Assembly (NCBI GenBank): GCA_002633005.1
Contig: NMRA01000116.1
Coordinates: 280,474-344,473 of the forward strand
Length of the DNA stretch: 64,000 nucleotides
Reading direction: 5' to 3'
Source of the DNA: Phoronis australis
Taxonomy: Eukaryota; Phoronida; Phoronidae
Shown in pieces: positions 11,330 through 25,300 of this stretch; position 1 is the first letter of the stretch; every line of letters starts with the position of its first letter. Both the position numbers and the translations under genes were made by a program. Below the pieces are notes generated by a model. It was not told the DNA's origin. It saw only the letters and a program-made list of their open reading frames with translations, and searched no databases.

Positions 11330-13140
11330 TGGGAGTGTTATGGTGTATTAGCCATGATAACAGAGCAGTCCAATTTGACGATTTGATCACTTTGAATCAC
11401 GTTTGAATAGACAAATTAAGTTCAACATATTATGGTATGCCATGGTAGTTTGCCCAACTGTGACAGCGACATTTTCACCTGGCCAGGTCAATAGGCTGTG
11501 TACGTGGATATTGCAGGATAAAGTGACCACCAAAACAAATTTATAAAATATGTTAATCATTTAGTGGTTGGTTAAACTTGTTAAATTAAATGTTTGTCCT
11601 TTCATACTTCAGAATTGTTGCTTGGAAACGGTGTTTGTTCAGAAAAACATTTCAATCAGTTGAAATGTTGTTTTGGTTGTCATGGTTACTGGCTGTTGTC
11701 AAGGTTACCTTGAGGATTTTGTACATGTTCAAACGTCATCAGTCATGTACATTAGGGCATATTCAGTTAAGCATATCTATTACGAGTGTTCACTTAATTG
11801 CTGTTCAGCTAATTGCATCTGGCAGGAAAGATACACAACAGAATATTGTAATGGTTGAATAGAATAATTTAATACAATGTTTCATAATTCATTATCTTAC
11901 AATGTAATAGCAGCAACAATTCATGACTCAGGTGTTTTATAATTAATAATTCAAACTTAGTCTTCAGTTTCAAACACTGAAAAGCAATACGAAGGTATAC
12001 AGTTGTATGCTTGGATTACTACAGTTACAGCTTTCTAACAAGGTAATATGTCTTTTAGGCAAGTAGATAATTTGCACAACACTGACTAGGTGGAAACTGA
12101 TTAATATTGCCTCCTTGGTCTTGTTGATGGTCAAGCTGTTGGAAAGCTTACAAGAACAGTAACTTTTTTAACGTAATGAACTATTACTATTATGAATATC
12201 TGTCAAGCTGTGTGTTCAGGGGTGTTATAGTAAAATCTGTATGGAAGAGGAAGGCACCTAATTCTTAGTTACTTTGTTATGAAACTGCCCGTATTTTTTA
12301 AAACTCTTTTGTAACACTCTTGAAGTAGCATTAAGTTCTACTGGTCCTGCCAGCCATAATTTGAGTTGTCAAATAACATCTCATTGTATGTATCGGGATA
12401 TGGTGTTGGGACGAATGATACACAAATACCCATACTCCATTATTCTCACCTTCACAAAACATTTCCTATACTCCTATGCATATATTGTAGAATACTTCAG
12501 GCTTATGTATATCATTAAGAAAAAAAACTCCAGTAATTTGGTCATAATGATCACAAGCTAAGTCAACCTATTGTGTAGCAATACAGTGTTATCAAGCATC
12601 CCCATCTCTAACAGGTATCCATGATACCCCAGTCCCCAACTGTAATAGGTTGTGGTTTGTGCTATTCTGATGCCAACCAGTATGAGTCACTCAGTGTTAC
12701 CTGTGGCAAAATGGGTTGTAGTGCAACGTGAATTCAGAGTTGTTTATGGACGAAAATTTACTCTGTTGCATGGAACAGGGATGACATTACCCATGGCAAC
12801 AAATTTGGTTGTATTTATATTTTTTACAAGAGCAACTGTACTTTTTATTCGTTCCGCCACATTTTTTCATTTCAAGTGCCTTCCCCCTCCTACACCAATG
12901 TTGCTGGATCCGTGCTCGGTTGATTCTCAGCTTCGAGATACCGACCCCTGGACTCGTCCAAATGTTAAATGCTCGACATTTGAAAGAAGGCAGACAAACA
13001 TATCTTCCAAGCAGTGTTATTTGCACCTTTTAGTATTTGTACATATTCAGTGCTGCTACAAAATTGTAACTACAGTAATAGATTTGGCACTATTCCTCTG
13101 TTGTCTTTCATGCGAATGTCCATCAACATGTGTGGTGTGA
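11330..13140. other. Convergent 3' region between MRPL3 and the CAP-Gly gene
   Basis: The stretch between the two stop codons must hold both 3'UTRs. A candidate MRPL3 poly(A) signal is ATTAAA at 11585-11590. A candidate for the minus-strand gene is AATAAA read on the minus strand at 12849-12844, about 290 nt past its stop. A 162-codon open frame on the plus strand (12652-13140) is antisense to the expected 3'UTR and shows no recognisable domain or splice context. Confidence 0.5.
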
Positions 13141-16100
13141 TTAGACAACACTGATGTCTTGTAAGTGGACGTCACTGTCACACGCAGTCTGTTCACGGGT
13201 GTTGGACGTGTGACGTTTCAAGTAGTCCTTCAACAGCTGTTCAACATCCTGGTACTTGGACTCCTGAAAATGTAACACATGTTTAGATGGGTCATTGACT
13301 GGGTAACAAAAATATGAAATATAGAAATTTTGCACCTCACTAAAGACAAAAGCTTCAATTTCTGTTGTGCATTTCAGTGAAATTGTCTCAGCTTTATCAA
13401 TGTCAACATTAAAGCAAAACTTGTAATTTGAAAATATACGTTTATATCGAGATATCACTATTGTTTGTATACATATACATGTATACTTTGTTATGTACTC
13501 CTTTCATTCATAAGTGTAAAGAGGATCTTTTGGCTTGGTATCAGTCGTGTGCAATAACTGTGCAGTCAGAAGAGCTCCCCAACAGTATACATACAGGAGG
13601 GCACGTTGCCAATTACACCCATGTACATATAAACATACTCGTGTAAAAATGTATTTCACTATTAATGACTTACACCAAGATCATTGTTTTAGATTAAAAG
13701 TCAATAATTGTTAGTTTGAATTCTGTTTGTAAGGCACTTCTGACAGAGATCAGTATCTAGTTTTAAAGACTGTTTCCTGTGTTTAAGCTACTGACAGAAT
13801 GTCTACCGATTATGGTGAAGTATTATAATGTGAACTGACTGAAGCTAACTAAAATGACATTTGAGCAAAATTTATTGTTTTTTCCAAAGCACACCTGACC
13901 AACAGCCTTATCATTCACAACAGTGTGTATTATTGCACAAAAATCAATCAACAACAGTTTTCAACATGACAGTAAATGCGGAGGAGACTTGTGTTTTTAA
14001 TCAACATAGTACCGTCCTCTTAATGTGCAGTGATATGTTGGAACTGGATCATCACAACTTGACAGTAATGCAAACTGTGTTTGAAGGAGAAGTTGCCTTA
14101 CCTTGACATTGAGTACAGAGACGACATTACTGAGCCGTGTAAGCCTACCATGTGCCTCAGGGACGTAGAAGTAACGCTTACCCTTGTATTCACCATCGGT
14201 ATCACCCACTAGAAACAATAATATGTAAATCACTAACTAGCAAAATATTTTATTTTTATCGTTTGGATGTGTCACTCCGGCCGGACATAGAATACCGTAA
14301 ACAGATTTCTGAAATAAGTGCATGACTTGTGTTACTGACTGGCCATGAAGAATATAAATCGGTAAATAAAACAACAAGAATGGATCAACTGAAATTTGAA
14401 ATTTTCGGAGGTAACAACACAGAAATAAGTGGATGTGTCATTCTGACTGGTCATAGAACATTGAAATAAGTGGTCTAACTGTTAACCACATTTGAGACAT
14501 TTCAAATTACCACATAGCACTGATTCTCTGGGAGACATCGTTAAAAGGGATTATCATCAAACCACAATGTGACCAACAGATCTTTATTGAAAGTCAAAGT
14601 ATGTATCAGCATACATCTAGCACTACATCATGTCTAATCAGATTGCTGCTGTCTTAACAATCAACATCATATCACTGCAAACATATCCTCCCATCTCTAC
14701 CTGCTGCATCCATTCTGAGCCCCACATGAAGTCTATGGTCGGCGTAACGTTTGTCTACTGTACCAATGAACTTGACGATACCATGGAATGGTTGGTACTT
14801 CACTGGTAAATCTGAAATGAGTCGTCATTGTTTTTAATTGCACTTATAGGTTTGTGATAGACATCTTCAACTTAATCTGCAATGTTATTTTCATATTGTT
14901 CCTCATTACATATAACAGTTGCCTTTGCATGACTTGTTTATATTCAAATCGTTGAAAATAAGGTGAAAACAAGGTTAAAATGGCACTGAATACACATATT
15001 AAGAATAACTGATTTTTGTCACAAGTTAGGTTGCACCACAGACAATAGTACATGGACCACCAACTCCGTATACTTTCAATAGACAAAATCTGCTCTTACA
15101 GAAGCAATGATGTCATATTCACTAGCGACACCTGGCTAAATCATCTGGTGTTATTTCCGGCAAGTACGTTGTCTACTAATCATGGTTGGCTGTTGTGTCA
15201 TCACAATACACTAACCGGAAACTGGGACAGATAATTTAAGAGAGTGGCGCCTCCTCTAGGATATTACGCAAGAATATGTCGGCATTGCGAATCTGTTGTC
15301 TATAATCCATGCGCGCACCAAGGCTCAGATGAGCCCCCCCATTTGGCGAAGTGGGCAAAAAGGTCTGCTTCTGAGAAACAAAAAGTCCGAGAAAATGAAA
15401 CAAAAGTCCACTAAACAAGCTCAAATGCGCAATTCACAGTGGTGCCCCCGTTTTTTTTTTTTTAGTCTGCACACTTTTTTGTTACCAAAAGGTCCACATT
15501 GCCAGGAATTCGAGCCCCTCACATTGAAGGCTGGGTGCGTGCGTGTAATCTATGGTTGCACAGACCTAATCCAATGGCAGGTAACCTAGTGTCACAAAAT
15601 AACAGTGAAATGTAACAATATGGCAGCAAATAACGAAACATATGGTCAGACAGTGGTTACAGTAGTTAATATATACAACCATACAGTTGCCTCGTCTTAA
15701 TGGTAAAATAGTGTTTGCAAGCAGTTTATGCAACACACACCTTTATGTTTTCTTTTTGTGTATACAGGCTTGATAGGCAACTTGGCAATCACCCGGTCAC
15801 CAATCCGTACAAAGTTAGTTGTCAATTGATCTTTCTCCATGGCAGTAATGCTGTCAATGGTTAGTGCACCCTCTGAACTACTCTCCGTGTGTAACGACCC
15901 TCCATCTGTTATTGCTGATACTGGCCTGGAGTTCTGTCTTGGAGAATTTGGCAGAGATTTGTCCGTCAAGCATATTGTAACCTCATCGGTCACTGAGGCA
16001 GTTTTAGTCCGAAAATTTTTAAATGGATTCATGTGGTTGTTGGGTCGGACAACTGCAGTTCTGGGACGGTGCTTTCTCCGTTGCGCTTTCTCATAGACCA

Positions 16101-16317
16101 GATCATTTTGCACTGTCAGATCGTCCGCTTCTAATATCTGGCCAAACAACGTTTTGTCTCCAGCGTCGGTACTATTTGCACTACAATACTCTCCCTCTTC
16201 ACTGCTATGGGCACGTGACATCTTTGACGAAGTGTTATGCTCCCTGGACGAGTTATGGTTCGAATTGAAACTTTCATCAAGACCCTCAGAATCATCCTCG
16301 ACACTGTTGTATAGCGA
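13141..16317 (-). CDS. Last four exons: linker, CAP-Gly domain and tail
   Basis: Exon 16317-15741 encodes the low-complexity linker and the first CAP-Gly strand. Exon 14811-14701 encodes the GIVKFIGTVDKRY strand pair, exon 14208-14102 the GKRYFYVPEAHG region, and exon 13263-13141 a short helical tail ending QDISVV. The domain is thus split over three introns. The junctions join as AAG|AT, GCAG|TG and AAG|GAG without a frame break. The terminal SVV resembles a C-terminal PDZ ligand; this is only a suggestion. Confidence 0.85.
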
Positions 16318-19300
16318 CTGCAATAAACATTCTTGAGGTTATCTAGGATCATACTGTTACGTAGTGACTGCAATAAAAACATTTATGGTTGTCAAGGACC
16401 TTACTAACAAGTTTGTATGTTAAGTTAAATATCTACAAAATTATAGATTTTGACTCTTTCTGAGAATAGAAAGCCCGCAGAATTAGATTCTTTTAATTTT
16501 ATACTATTATAATCTCCCATTAATTAGGTCATGTGGCCATGTCTATAAATTTAGTGAAAAAGGTACATTCATAGCAATGACATGACCAAAGTTCAGTCGA
16601 TATAAACGTTCAAGATGAAACCTCAAAAACGCAGTTACAGTTGTCTAAATAATAACTTCATTTTCATTTTACACAACTTTTAAAAATTTTATTCAGAGAA
16701 GTCATATAAGTCCTAATTTCATGCAAAGATGAAACAATGGCCACAACAGATTTTTTCCTTGTTAAAAGACTTCAGGCATTGTTATGAATGCTGCGACTTT
16801 CTCAAAAAACTGTCTATCCTAGTTGTGGTTTACGACTGAGGACCTATTAAGTCTGTGATTTTATGGTACCTTTCAATACCAAAAAATTAAAGTTCACCTG
16901 TCCATCATGTTGTTTCCTGCATTGGTGAGATTTAACCTTACAAAGCAACCCAATCTTTGAGCACCATTTGCACTCGTTTTGGGCTAGAAGGTAACTACTC
17001 TGCATAATGGCTAAGAATTTTGCAGATGGTGGTAAATTATGGGTGTCATTCACATGCAACAGTCCTTTCAAAATTGACATGCAAGGTTAGTAAAAGTAGG
17101 TCTGTGTGAACTCCGCTCTTAGTTATACAAATGTCCCAGTTGGACTGTGTAAGTAAATACAGCTTAACAAAAGGTTAAAAAATGGTCCTGGCTGAGAAGA
17201 TAATTGTTTTGTTACCCCCTATGAGTTTTGAATAGCCAAGCCCGTAATGTGCATACCTTTGTAGATGGTGTAGGTTCAAAGAATGACTTAGTCCCCAGTG
17301 ACACCAGTCTGTTGGATGAACTTGATTCCGTAACTGCACTGCTACGTCCACGTTCTTCATATTTTGTGTTTTCAGGGAATGTGGCCATGAATTTCAACCG
17401 GTCGTAGATACGGTCAATTTTCTCTGACAAGCAACGGTCAGTACTCCCATTACTGTCCAAGGCCTCTATGACACCCTGTTGGTGAAGAAATGGAAATAAT
17501 TATTATCATGTTGGTCTAAGGTTGAATCTCTATACAATATCGTCTTTAAAAAATCTTTTTAGTTGCATGATTGTATTTTTTCAATAATATAAGTTATCAT
17601 ACCTAGTTTTGCACAAAAAATATTGACCAAATGGAGTTTATTTATTGCTCCTGGGCTGATGCTATTCTAGGCCTTCAACTGGACTTTCACGTTTAATTTT
17701 GGCAAATTTGATTTGACTCTGGCATCTCTGTTTTGGCTGTATATCAGAAAACTTTCACTACTCGTCTAGGACCTAACATAAACCACAAGGTAGTTGATTA
17801 TCACGGCTAACTACTATGGTAAAATATCAACAATTTCCAACAAAAATTATACAAAAATATCTTTTCCATTTTTCATTAAGGCCTCTAAGATTTCTGTCAA
17901 ATCCCACAGTTATGGTATAGAGCATACAAATGATTAATCGTTTATTTTGTGCTAATAATCATTTATGGAAAAAATAAAATTTCACTTGTCCACCAAGCTG
18001 CGTTACAAACTGAAGTACTTTTACTGTATTGAGACATTCAAAATGTCCAGTGAATTCATGATTCAGCCATATTTACCACCACTGTTTCTCCACTGTGGTA
18101 ATTTTACATACACTTGTCTAGTACACTAAATGGTAGGCCTATTCAAAGTTCCCAGTGATGTTAACAATTGATTTTCAGAGCTTGTCTTTTTAAAACAATG
18201 TTTCAATTCCATACCCTTGCAAAGTCTAGTGCTTGGGACTTTTGTATTACAAGCGTATCCTTGCCAACCATTAGACTCTTCAAGGTCGTTGTCTCGCACT
18301 TAGCCATGTGCAGTTCATTCTCAACTCTCTCAAACTGAGAGATCTTCTCATCCATTGCCTGAGTCAAAATTGACACAGTTACCACACTATCATTGAAATC
18401 AATCACCAAACACACACATTAATTACATAAATGGTGCGTTTTTGCACTGAAATGCACAGTAAGACTTAAATTCCTCAAATTTAAAGGAAGCAAGTAACTC
18501 CCTCTTTTGAATTTTTGAATTAATGTAAGTGGCATTACATTACTGATAAATAAAAAGTTGTGACTGAGTTAAGAAAAATAAATGTTATTGAACAGCAGGT
18601 AAACACTGAGTATATCGTGAGTGGACATCAGACATATTGTAGGTATATGTATACAGTATTATGCCACAAAGATGAGGGTTAGTTTTTTACTGAATTTACG
18701 TTCAACCAAAATTCAACTTGAAATATATTTGTCTTCAAGAGAATTGTTAATAAAAATTTTTATTTCATGCTTAAAAGCATAGTTTAATCACTAGACTGTA
18801 AGCTAACAGTTATATCAAATAACATTTAACAATACCAATATGGATAATGATAACAACAAAAATATTAACAACAATCTGAATAATAATGAGAACTAATTAT
18901 CACTATAATAATTTGAATTATGCCACAAGCCAATAAAAGACTAATCAAAATATGAATATAAATAACGGCAATAAAAGACAAATTTACACACTAATACCAA
19001 TGACCATGCATGACTTACCTTTAGTTTATTCCTCGCCTCTCTTGAGCTTTTTCTTGAAGCTTGCAACAACAAAGTCTTGTCTTGTAGCTGTTTCTCTATG
19101 TCACTTATTTGTTGGTCCTTCTCTTTTAGTTGACTTCTTAAATCTGGGATACTGTCAAGTAACTGAAAGTTTTGTAAAAGTTATGAAATATCCTCTGGCA
19201 AGTTATTTAGCTTCAAAGATTACATTGGTTAAGCCAGAGAACACCATATTGTCCACAAACCTGGTGTAAACTCAAAAACGCCACAAGTCTTTACTTCACG

Positions 19301-22300
19301 TGCACACATATAAAATTCCCAATTAAACATCTACTTTTGAAGTACAAACTAATCCAAAAAAGTGTATTACCATTGCTTAACCAACTACACAACTTACCTG
19401 TTCAATATGGTCGTTCTTTTTCAGTTCTTCAATAACTTGAAGTTTTAGATCCACCATCTGTTCCTCTAACATTTTAACTTTTTCATTAGACTCCTGTAAA
19501 TATTACATTTGGGAGAAGTGCTTCAAAACTTGTATTCATAATTACGGAGGAAATCTTGAGAAAATGATTATTTTATGAACACACATGCATATATTAATTC
19601 AGTTTCAAACAAAAAATGCCTTCAAAAAATTTTCTACCCAACCACTCTGACTTAAGGCATATAACTCAGTAAGTCCCTCAAGAGCCATCCGACTCATTTG
19701 ACCGCAGTTGCTGAGCCCAGTTTCTGATTAGATGAGAGAGACTTATATCTCTCCCTGTACAGGACGCTTGTCCACCACAGCTAGGCTACTATTCAAAGCC
19801 ATGGTATTCAGTAGTGTACACAGTGTCATTATGTTTTTATTATGATGTCCTTGAATTTTAATTCTAATTTAGATATGTCTCAGATTTTTTAAGTTTGATC
19901 TCATGTTATGAGTACTTGTATATCTAGGTTATGGTTTAATAGGTCAAGTTATACAGAGGCTAGGTATTCTTCTATTAAAACTCTGTTTACAAAACATCCA
20001 TTAAATCACACCTTGAGTTCTTTTTGATACTTTTCAATTTCTCTTGCTTTATGCTTCAATTCGTTCTCCTTTCCTCGGCTTTCAGCCCTATAACAGAACA
20101 ATAAAGACGTTGCTGAAGCAATGCTCAGGAAGAAAAACAACACGGAAGATTCAACCGTAAGACTATAAACAGCAAAGTTCACTTACTGAGAACTGTCCAA
20201 CTGTTTTTGTAGGTTGTCAATTTCAAGTTCTGCCTTGTCCACTTCACTAACTACAATAAAGTAATAAATGCCAAATGAAAATGTTTTGTTTTTGAACTGC
20301 AAAAATACACAGCCTACTTAAAACACATCCAAGTCAAGGAACTAAAACGTTGAAACTTGTCCACGACTGCACCACATACAGTATACATCTACGAATATTT
20401 GTTAATATAAAAAAGAACACCTGCATCTAGGAGAAATCACAATGTAGCTGAACCTATCCAGAAATCTCAATAGGAACTTACACATCTGTGAAATTTCATA
20501 AAGATCCTTCGAACAGTTTGACAGATAGACTGGCAAACACCAAAAACAGACACAGAAATAATAAAAATGGCCACTAGGGGGGCGCAGATTACATATAATC
20601 CATCTGCGACTGGGAAGATTTTGTTGCCTCTATTATAGAAACCTATTTGACATGAAAATCTCGATAGACATAGAGGCTAACAAAAAAAATTTGGAACCAG
20701 GAGGCATTGAGATATCTGAATCCACCTCAAAATTCGCTAGTGTCATCTCATTCTTGATAGGCACATGTCTGCAAAATGTCATGAATATCCATCAATGGGT
20801 TTTGGAGATAAAGCAGTGGACGTCTGACAGGAGGACAGACAGACGAACATACAGACGACCACATGGAGATGACAGCATCAAAATCAATTGGTTGTCACTG
20901 ACAAGCTGAGCTTAATCAAAAACAGGCATTTAAAAATTAAATATTTAATTGGTAAATGAGAGTTTAGATGGACATGGGAGATGACCATAGGAGACAAGTT
21001 AATTACAATAATTCAAACTCTAAATGGAAATTAAATTCAGTGTAACATATTGTACTCTAACACATGCAAATTACACTCAGTACAACACAAGGGACTCCAA
21101 TAAATTGAAATTGCAGTCAATATAGCATATTGTATTTATGCAATACAAGATATTAAAAAATATTCTCAATTATCATTTGGGCACCTTAAATCACCAATGT
21201 CAAAAACATCACCTTCTGAACTTGACTTCATAAATTACCATAAAATTGGTCTAAATTTGTTCATTGAGAAAGTTAAATACCAGTAATTTCTAGTCTTTAG
21301 CAAACTACGCATCTACTTAACTATACAACACTAGAGCCTACAGACTGCCTTCACTCACCTCTGTACTCTAGATGTTTTATCTTGCCTTCCATACGATAGT
21401 GTTCTCTCTCCAGTTTGGTAATCTGGTCCGTCTTCTTCTTAATCTCCGTCCTCATTTTCTCCATCATCCTCTCAGCCTTCTCCACCTGCTTAGCGCTCTC
21501 CTCACACTGCTGTTGCAGTGCCTCCACTTGCTTCTGGGCATTCTACAATACACAGGTTTTGCAACATTAAGAGATAAATTGTATTCCAATCAAATCTGGT
21601 TTGCTGGACAATACTCACAAAATTAAATTCCCAACTCCTCCGAGGCATCACGCTTCCTTCAAAGGGAAGATGGTACTGAAGACTGGCTTTATGTTCATTA
21701 AATCGCTCAATCTCTCACTGAACAAACATTAGGTGGAGCTTGGTTTCAAATGTCGTCTGCCTGGGATGAGAGTATATGTGAGGTTGGTAACCAGACGCGA
21801 TCTCCTGAGAAAGCAAGCAAGAGACAATGGTTCCCAGTACCATCCTTCTTTTGAAGGAGGTGTGGTGCCTCTGAGGTTCTAGGAATTTATTTTTGTGAGT
21901 GTTGTCCCGCAGACGAGATTTAATTTGAGTACAATGAACTTTCCTGGAAGGATTAACAGCTACATGTTATTATTACAAGATAAACACAGACCTGTGCATG
22001 CTCCTCCCTCACAATCTACACAAATTTTCTCATAAGCAGCTTTACCTTTCCATGTAGTTATTTCCTCGCTAACTTCAGTTACTTTCTAAGAAAGTACTAT
22101 TTTATTCTACCAAACTCACTTATTTTCCCATAAACTATAATTTGTTCTTTAAAATTTACTTATTTTTCCATAAACTACAATTTTATTCTTCTTTTCTAAT
22201 AAACCTCATTTCTCTTGATGTCTGACAGGGTAAATCATGAGTTGCTCCTGCTTGACACTAAGTAGCACGGCTAACTATAACTGGGAGTATATCAGAAAAG

Positions 22301-25300
22301 GATAATGTATTTGGGCGCAGCTATTCAAACCAAGAGGGGTAATTAAATAAAAATTCTTATCAGCCAGGACCAGAAAGCCATTGCTAAAGTTATGTAGGAC
22401 TTTATTCAATAGTCCGTATGCAGCCAAATGTAAATTTCATATAAATTTTAACTCAGTAAAAGTACATTTTATTTTTTGAAATTAGAAATTAATCCTATAG
22501 AATTTCATGTTTGACTTAGTATCCATTTGCTAATAATTGGGTCACATGACCATGCATTTTTAGTGAAATTTAGCAAAGACAAAAAGTGTGTTCATAGCAA
22601 GAGTAAGAATAAGATGATGTTTCATTTGGTAAAATGTTGAGGACAAAATCTCAAAATCGCTGTAATTACAGTTTTCTAAATTACCTTTTAATTTTTTTGT
22701 TTTTTATCAACTTTTGAGTTTTTTGGAAAGATCATAAAAGTCCTGCCTTTGATAGGCCCTCATGAATAATGAAACACTTTAAAAATCATTCTATTTTTGC
22801 AGGAAGAACTATCAAAAATGGAACTTCTATGATTTTTCTGAAAAAAAGTTGCAGCATTTTGGAGAACAAAGCATAAACCACTAGTACTTGAAGGTTTCGT
22901 ATAAATCAGACCAGCCATTTTTGAGTTACGTTTTTTGCCAAATTTGGTCATTATCTGACGGTCCTACACAAGGTTAAGCAGTGATCACTTTAACAAGGGT
23001 CAACCCCACAGGCAATGATCTTGCTAATACTTAACAATAAAAAAAGCAAATTCAAAAGACTGGTTGTCTACGATAACAGCAGGTGAATGACAACCTAATG
23101 CCAAGTTGAAAGACCTTTTGTAGAGCGCATGATTCAGAACCAGTCTGAAATTGTCCCGTTAATATTTACAGTTAATGAAGGATGAAGTTGTGATTTCACG
23201 TTCACTTAGACTTAATATAACAAACATCATGGAGCATGTTTTAAGTATGATTCACATCACATGTGGTACATTTAGGACAAAATATCCATTCTGAATCAAT
23301 TAATAGACAAAGTTACTTTGCTTTTGGTTAACTTTTTATTTTTTATACATCCATAGAAGAAAAAATACAGAAGAACATACAGTCACGCACACGTACACTT
23401 AATGGGTTACGCACCTTAATGGTTCTCGTTCTTTAGAGAAATGCAAACACAGAAGTTCTTCAAAATTTGTATTTCTAAAGGCATATCTAACAACACTTAA
23501 AACAAATATTTATTTTTTCATCTACATGAATTCAAAGTTTTTAACAAAACTAACCTGATCTTGTATCAAACATTTTTTCTTGTGATCTCACCATGAATAA
23601 AAATCTCCACTTTATAGAAACAGGAACATTGACAAGCTTGTTTCAGGGTCCCACCCCCTTTTTTCTCCATCTCATGGAACTGCTTAGTTAGGGTCAATGA
23701 ACCTTTTCAAGTAGTTCCTGACAATTCAATCATACCTGGTATCATAACATAAATAATAGGGTCTGGACATACATTTAAGAACACTATAACATTTTAATCG
23801 ATCTCCAACAGATTTATCACTAACCCTGCATTGTTGTTTGTACTATACATTTTTCATGCACAAGACACCTAATTACCCACGTTTTTAAAAAGCTCAGTGT
23901 AATAAAGTTAATCACCTACCCTCAAATAAACAAGCACCAGCCACGTAAGCAAAGAACGAAATCAATAAATTACAGATAACTTTCTTACAAATGTTACAAA
24001 ATGTATTTCGTAATTTTCAGAATCCTACAACTGAAAGACAGTGAGAGCACAATCAACTAAGAATGACGTTGTCACACTGACACCTATGGGCAACCATATT
24101 TATATACTGCCAGTTACAACAATCTGCAGTAAATGTAACACAAAGGTGTTTGTATTCACACCACCAAATATGTGTTGAAATCGTTTGATCAATTGGTAAC
24201 AAATATTTGGTGTGTACCCTCAGTACATTTTAGAGACTATATGATGTTTAATTTGCAATCCTAATGGTAAAATGGTAATCAGAAATGTTTAATTGAAACA
24301 ACATTTTATTTATTTAGTGCCAGCAATGGGTTAGCCACTCAGTTGGAGGTTTCCAGAACGACCTCAATACCTGCTGAGATAATCAGTGTTATTCAGTGTA
24401 ACATTCAACCTTAAATTATCATCATAAAAGGACTAAATTGCTACTGTCAAGCTGGATAATTGTATAATCTCCCGCTACTCAACATACAGGCAATTCAAAT
24501 TCCATCAATGAAACAGGAGGTCTTTCAGCTTTCTATCCAGGTATATGAATTTTTCTCCTTCATTGCCATGGTTCCCTCATAAAACCCCAGGTAGCTAGGA
24601 TCGATGTAGGAATAAACAGGCCAAATGGATCTGGTGCCATGACAACTGCATCACTAATAACATCTAACCAGTATGCAGACATGTCAAAAACAACATCCAC
24701 TTTGCACTGACAGAGATTTATCACCTTTTTACCAGCATGGAAATTCATTTGTACCCGCCATCGAACAAGAAAAATTCAGTCACAAAGATTACTTTTCTAT
24801 TTCTGGGAACCACATAAAAGGAAAAGCTAACGCGTTATTGTTTTGAAACTATGTGAGGTCTTGTACAAGAGTGATTACTTATGGTAATTACACAATAGAT
24901 GAGAGGACTCCACATTGCAGATTGTCTCCTGGCTTTACATGGAAGTATGTAGGTAATTGACGGATATAATGTGCTCCAAGTTTGAGAACCAGTTTTCTCC
25001 ACTGAATAACAGGTATCAAACTGGTTCTCAAAATACAGGCATGTTATACCCAACTATTGTCAACTACAGTTTCTTAGGCCTGGTATTTTCTGGAATTTGT
25101 ACAGTTGAGACAATTTTACTATTTAAACATCATAGCTTATACTTAATATTCAAAAGTACCACATCTGTACACCATGGAGGTATGTTTGTTATGTTATCAA
25201 ATACAAAATCAAAATAACACTAGCGTCTCAGAAAATTGCTCCTATAAATAGATGGGATAACAAGAGGGAAACAACAGGGCAAAATGGCTTATTTCTGAAA

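Noticed and set aside
12652-13140. 162-codon open frame on the plus strand
   Set aside because: It is antisense to the expected 3'UTR of the CAP-Gly gene, has low-complexity composition, and shows no similarity that I recognise.
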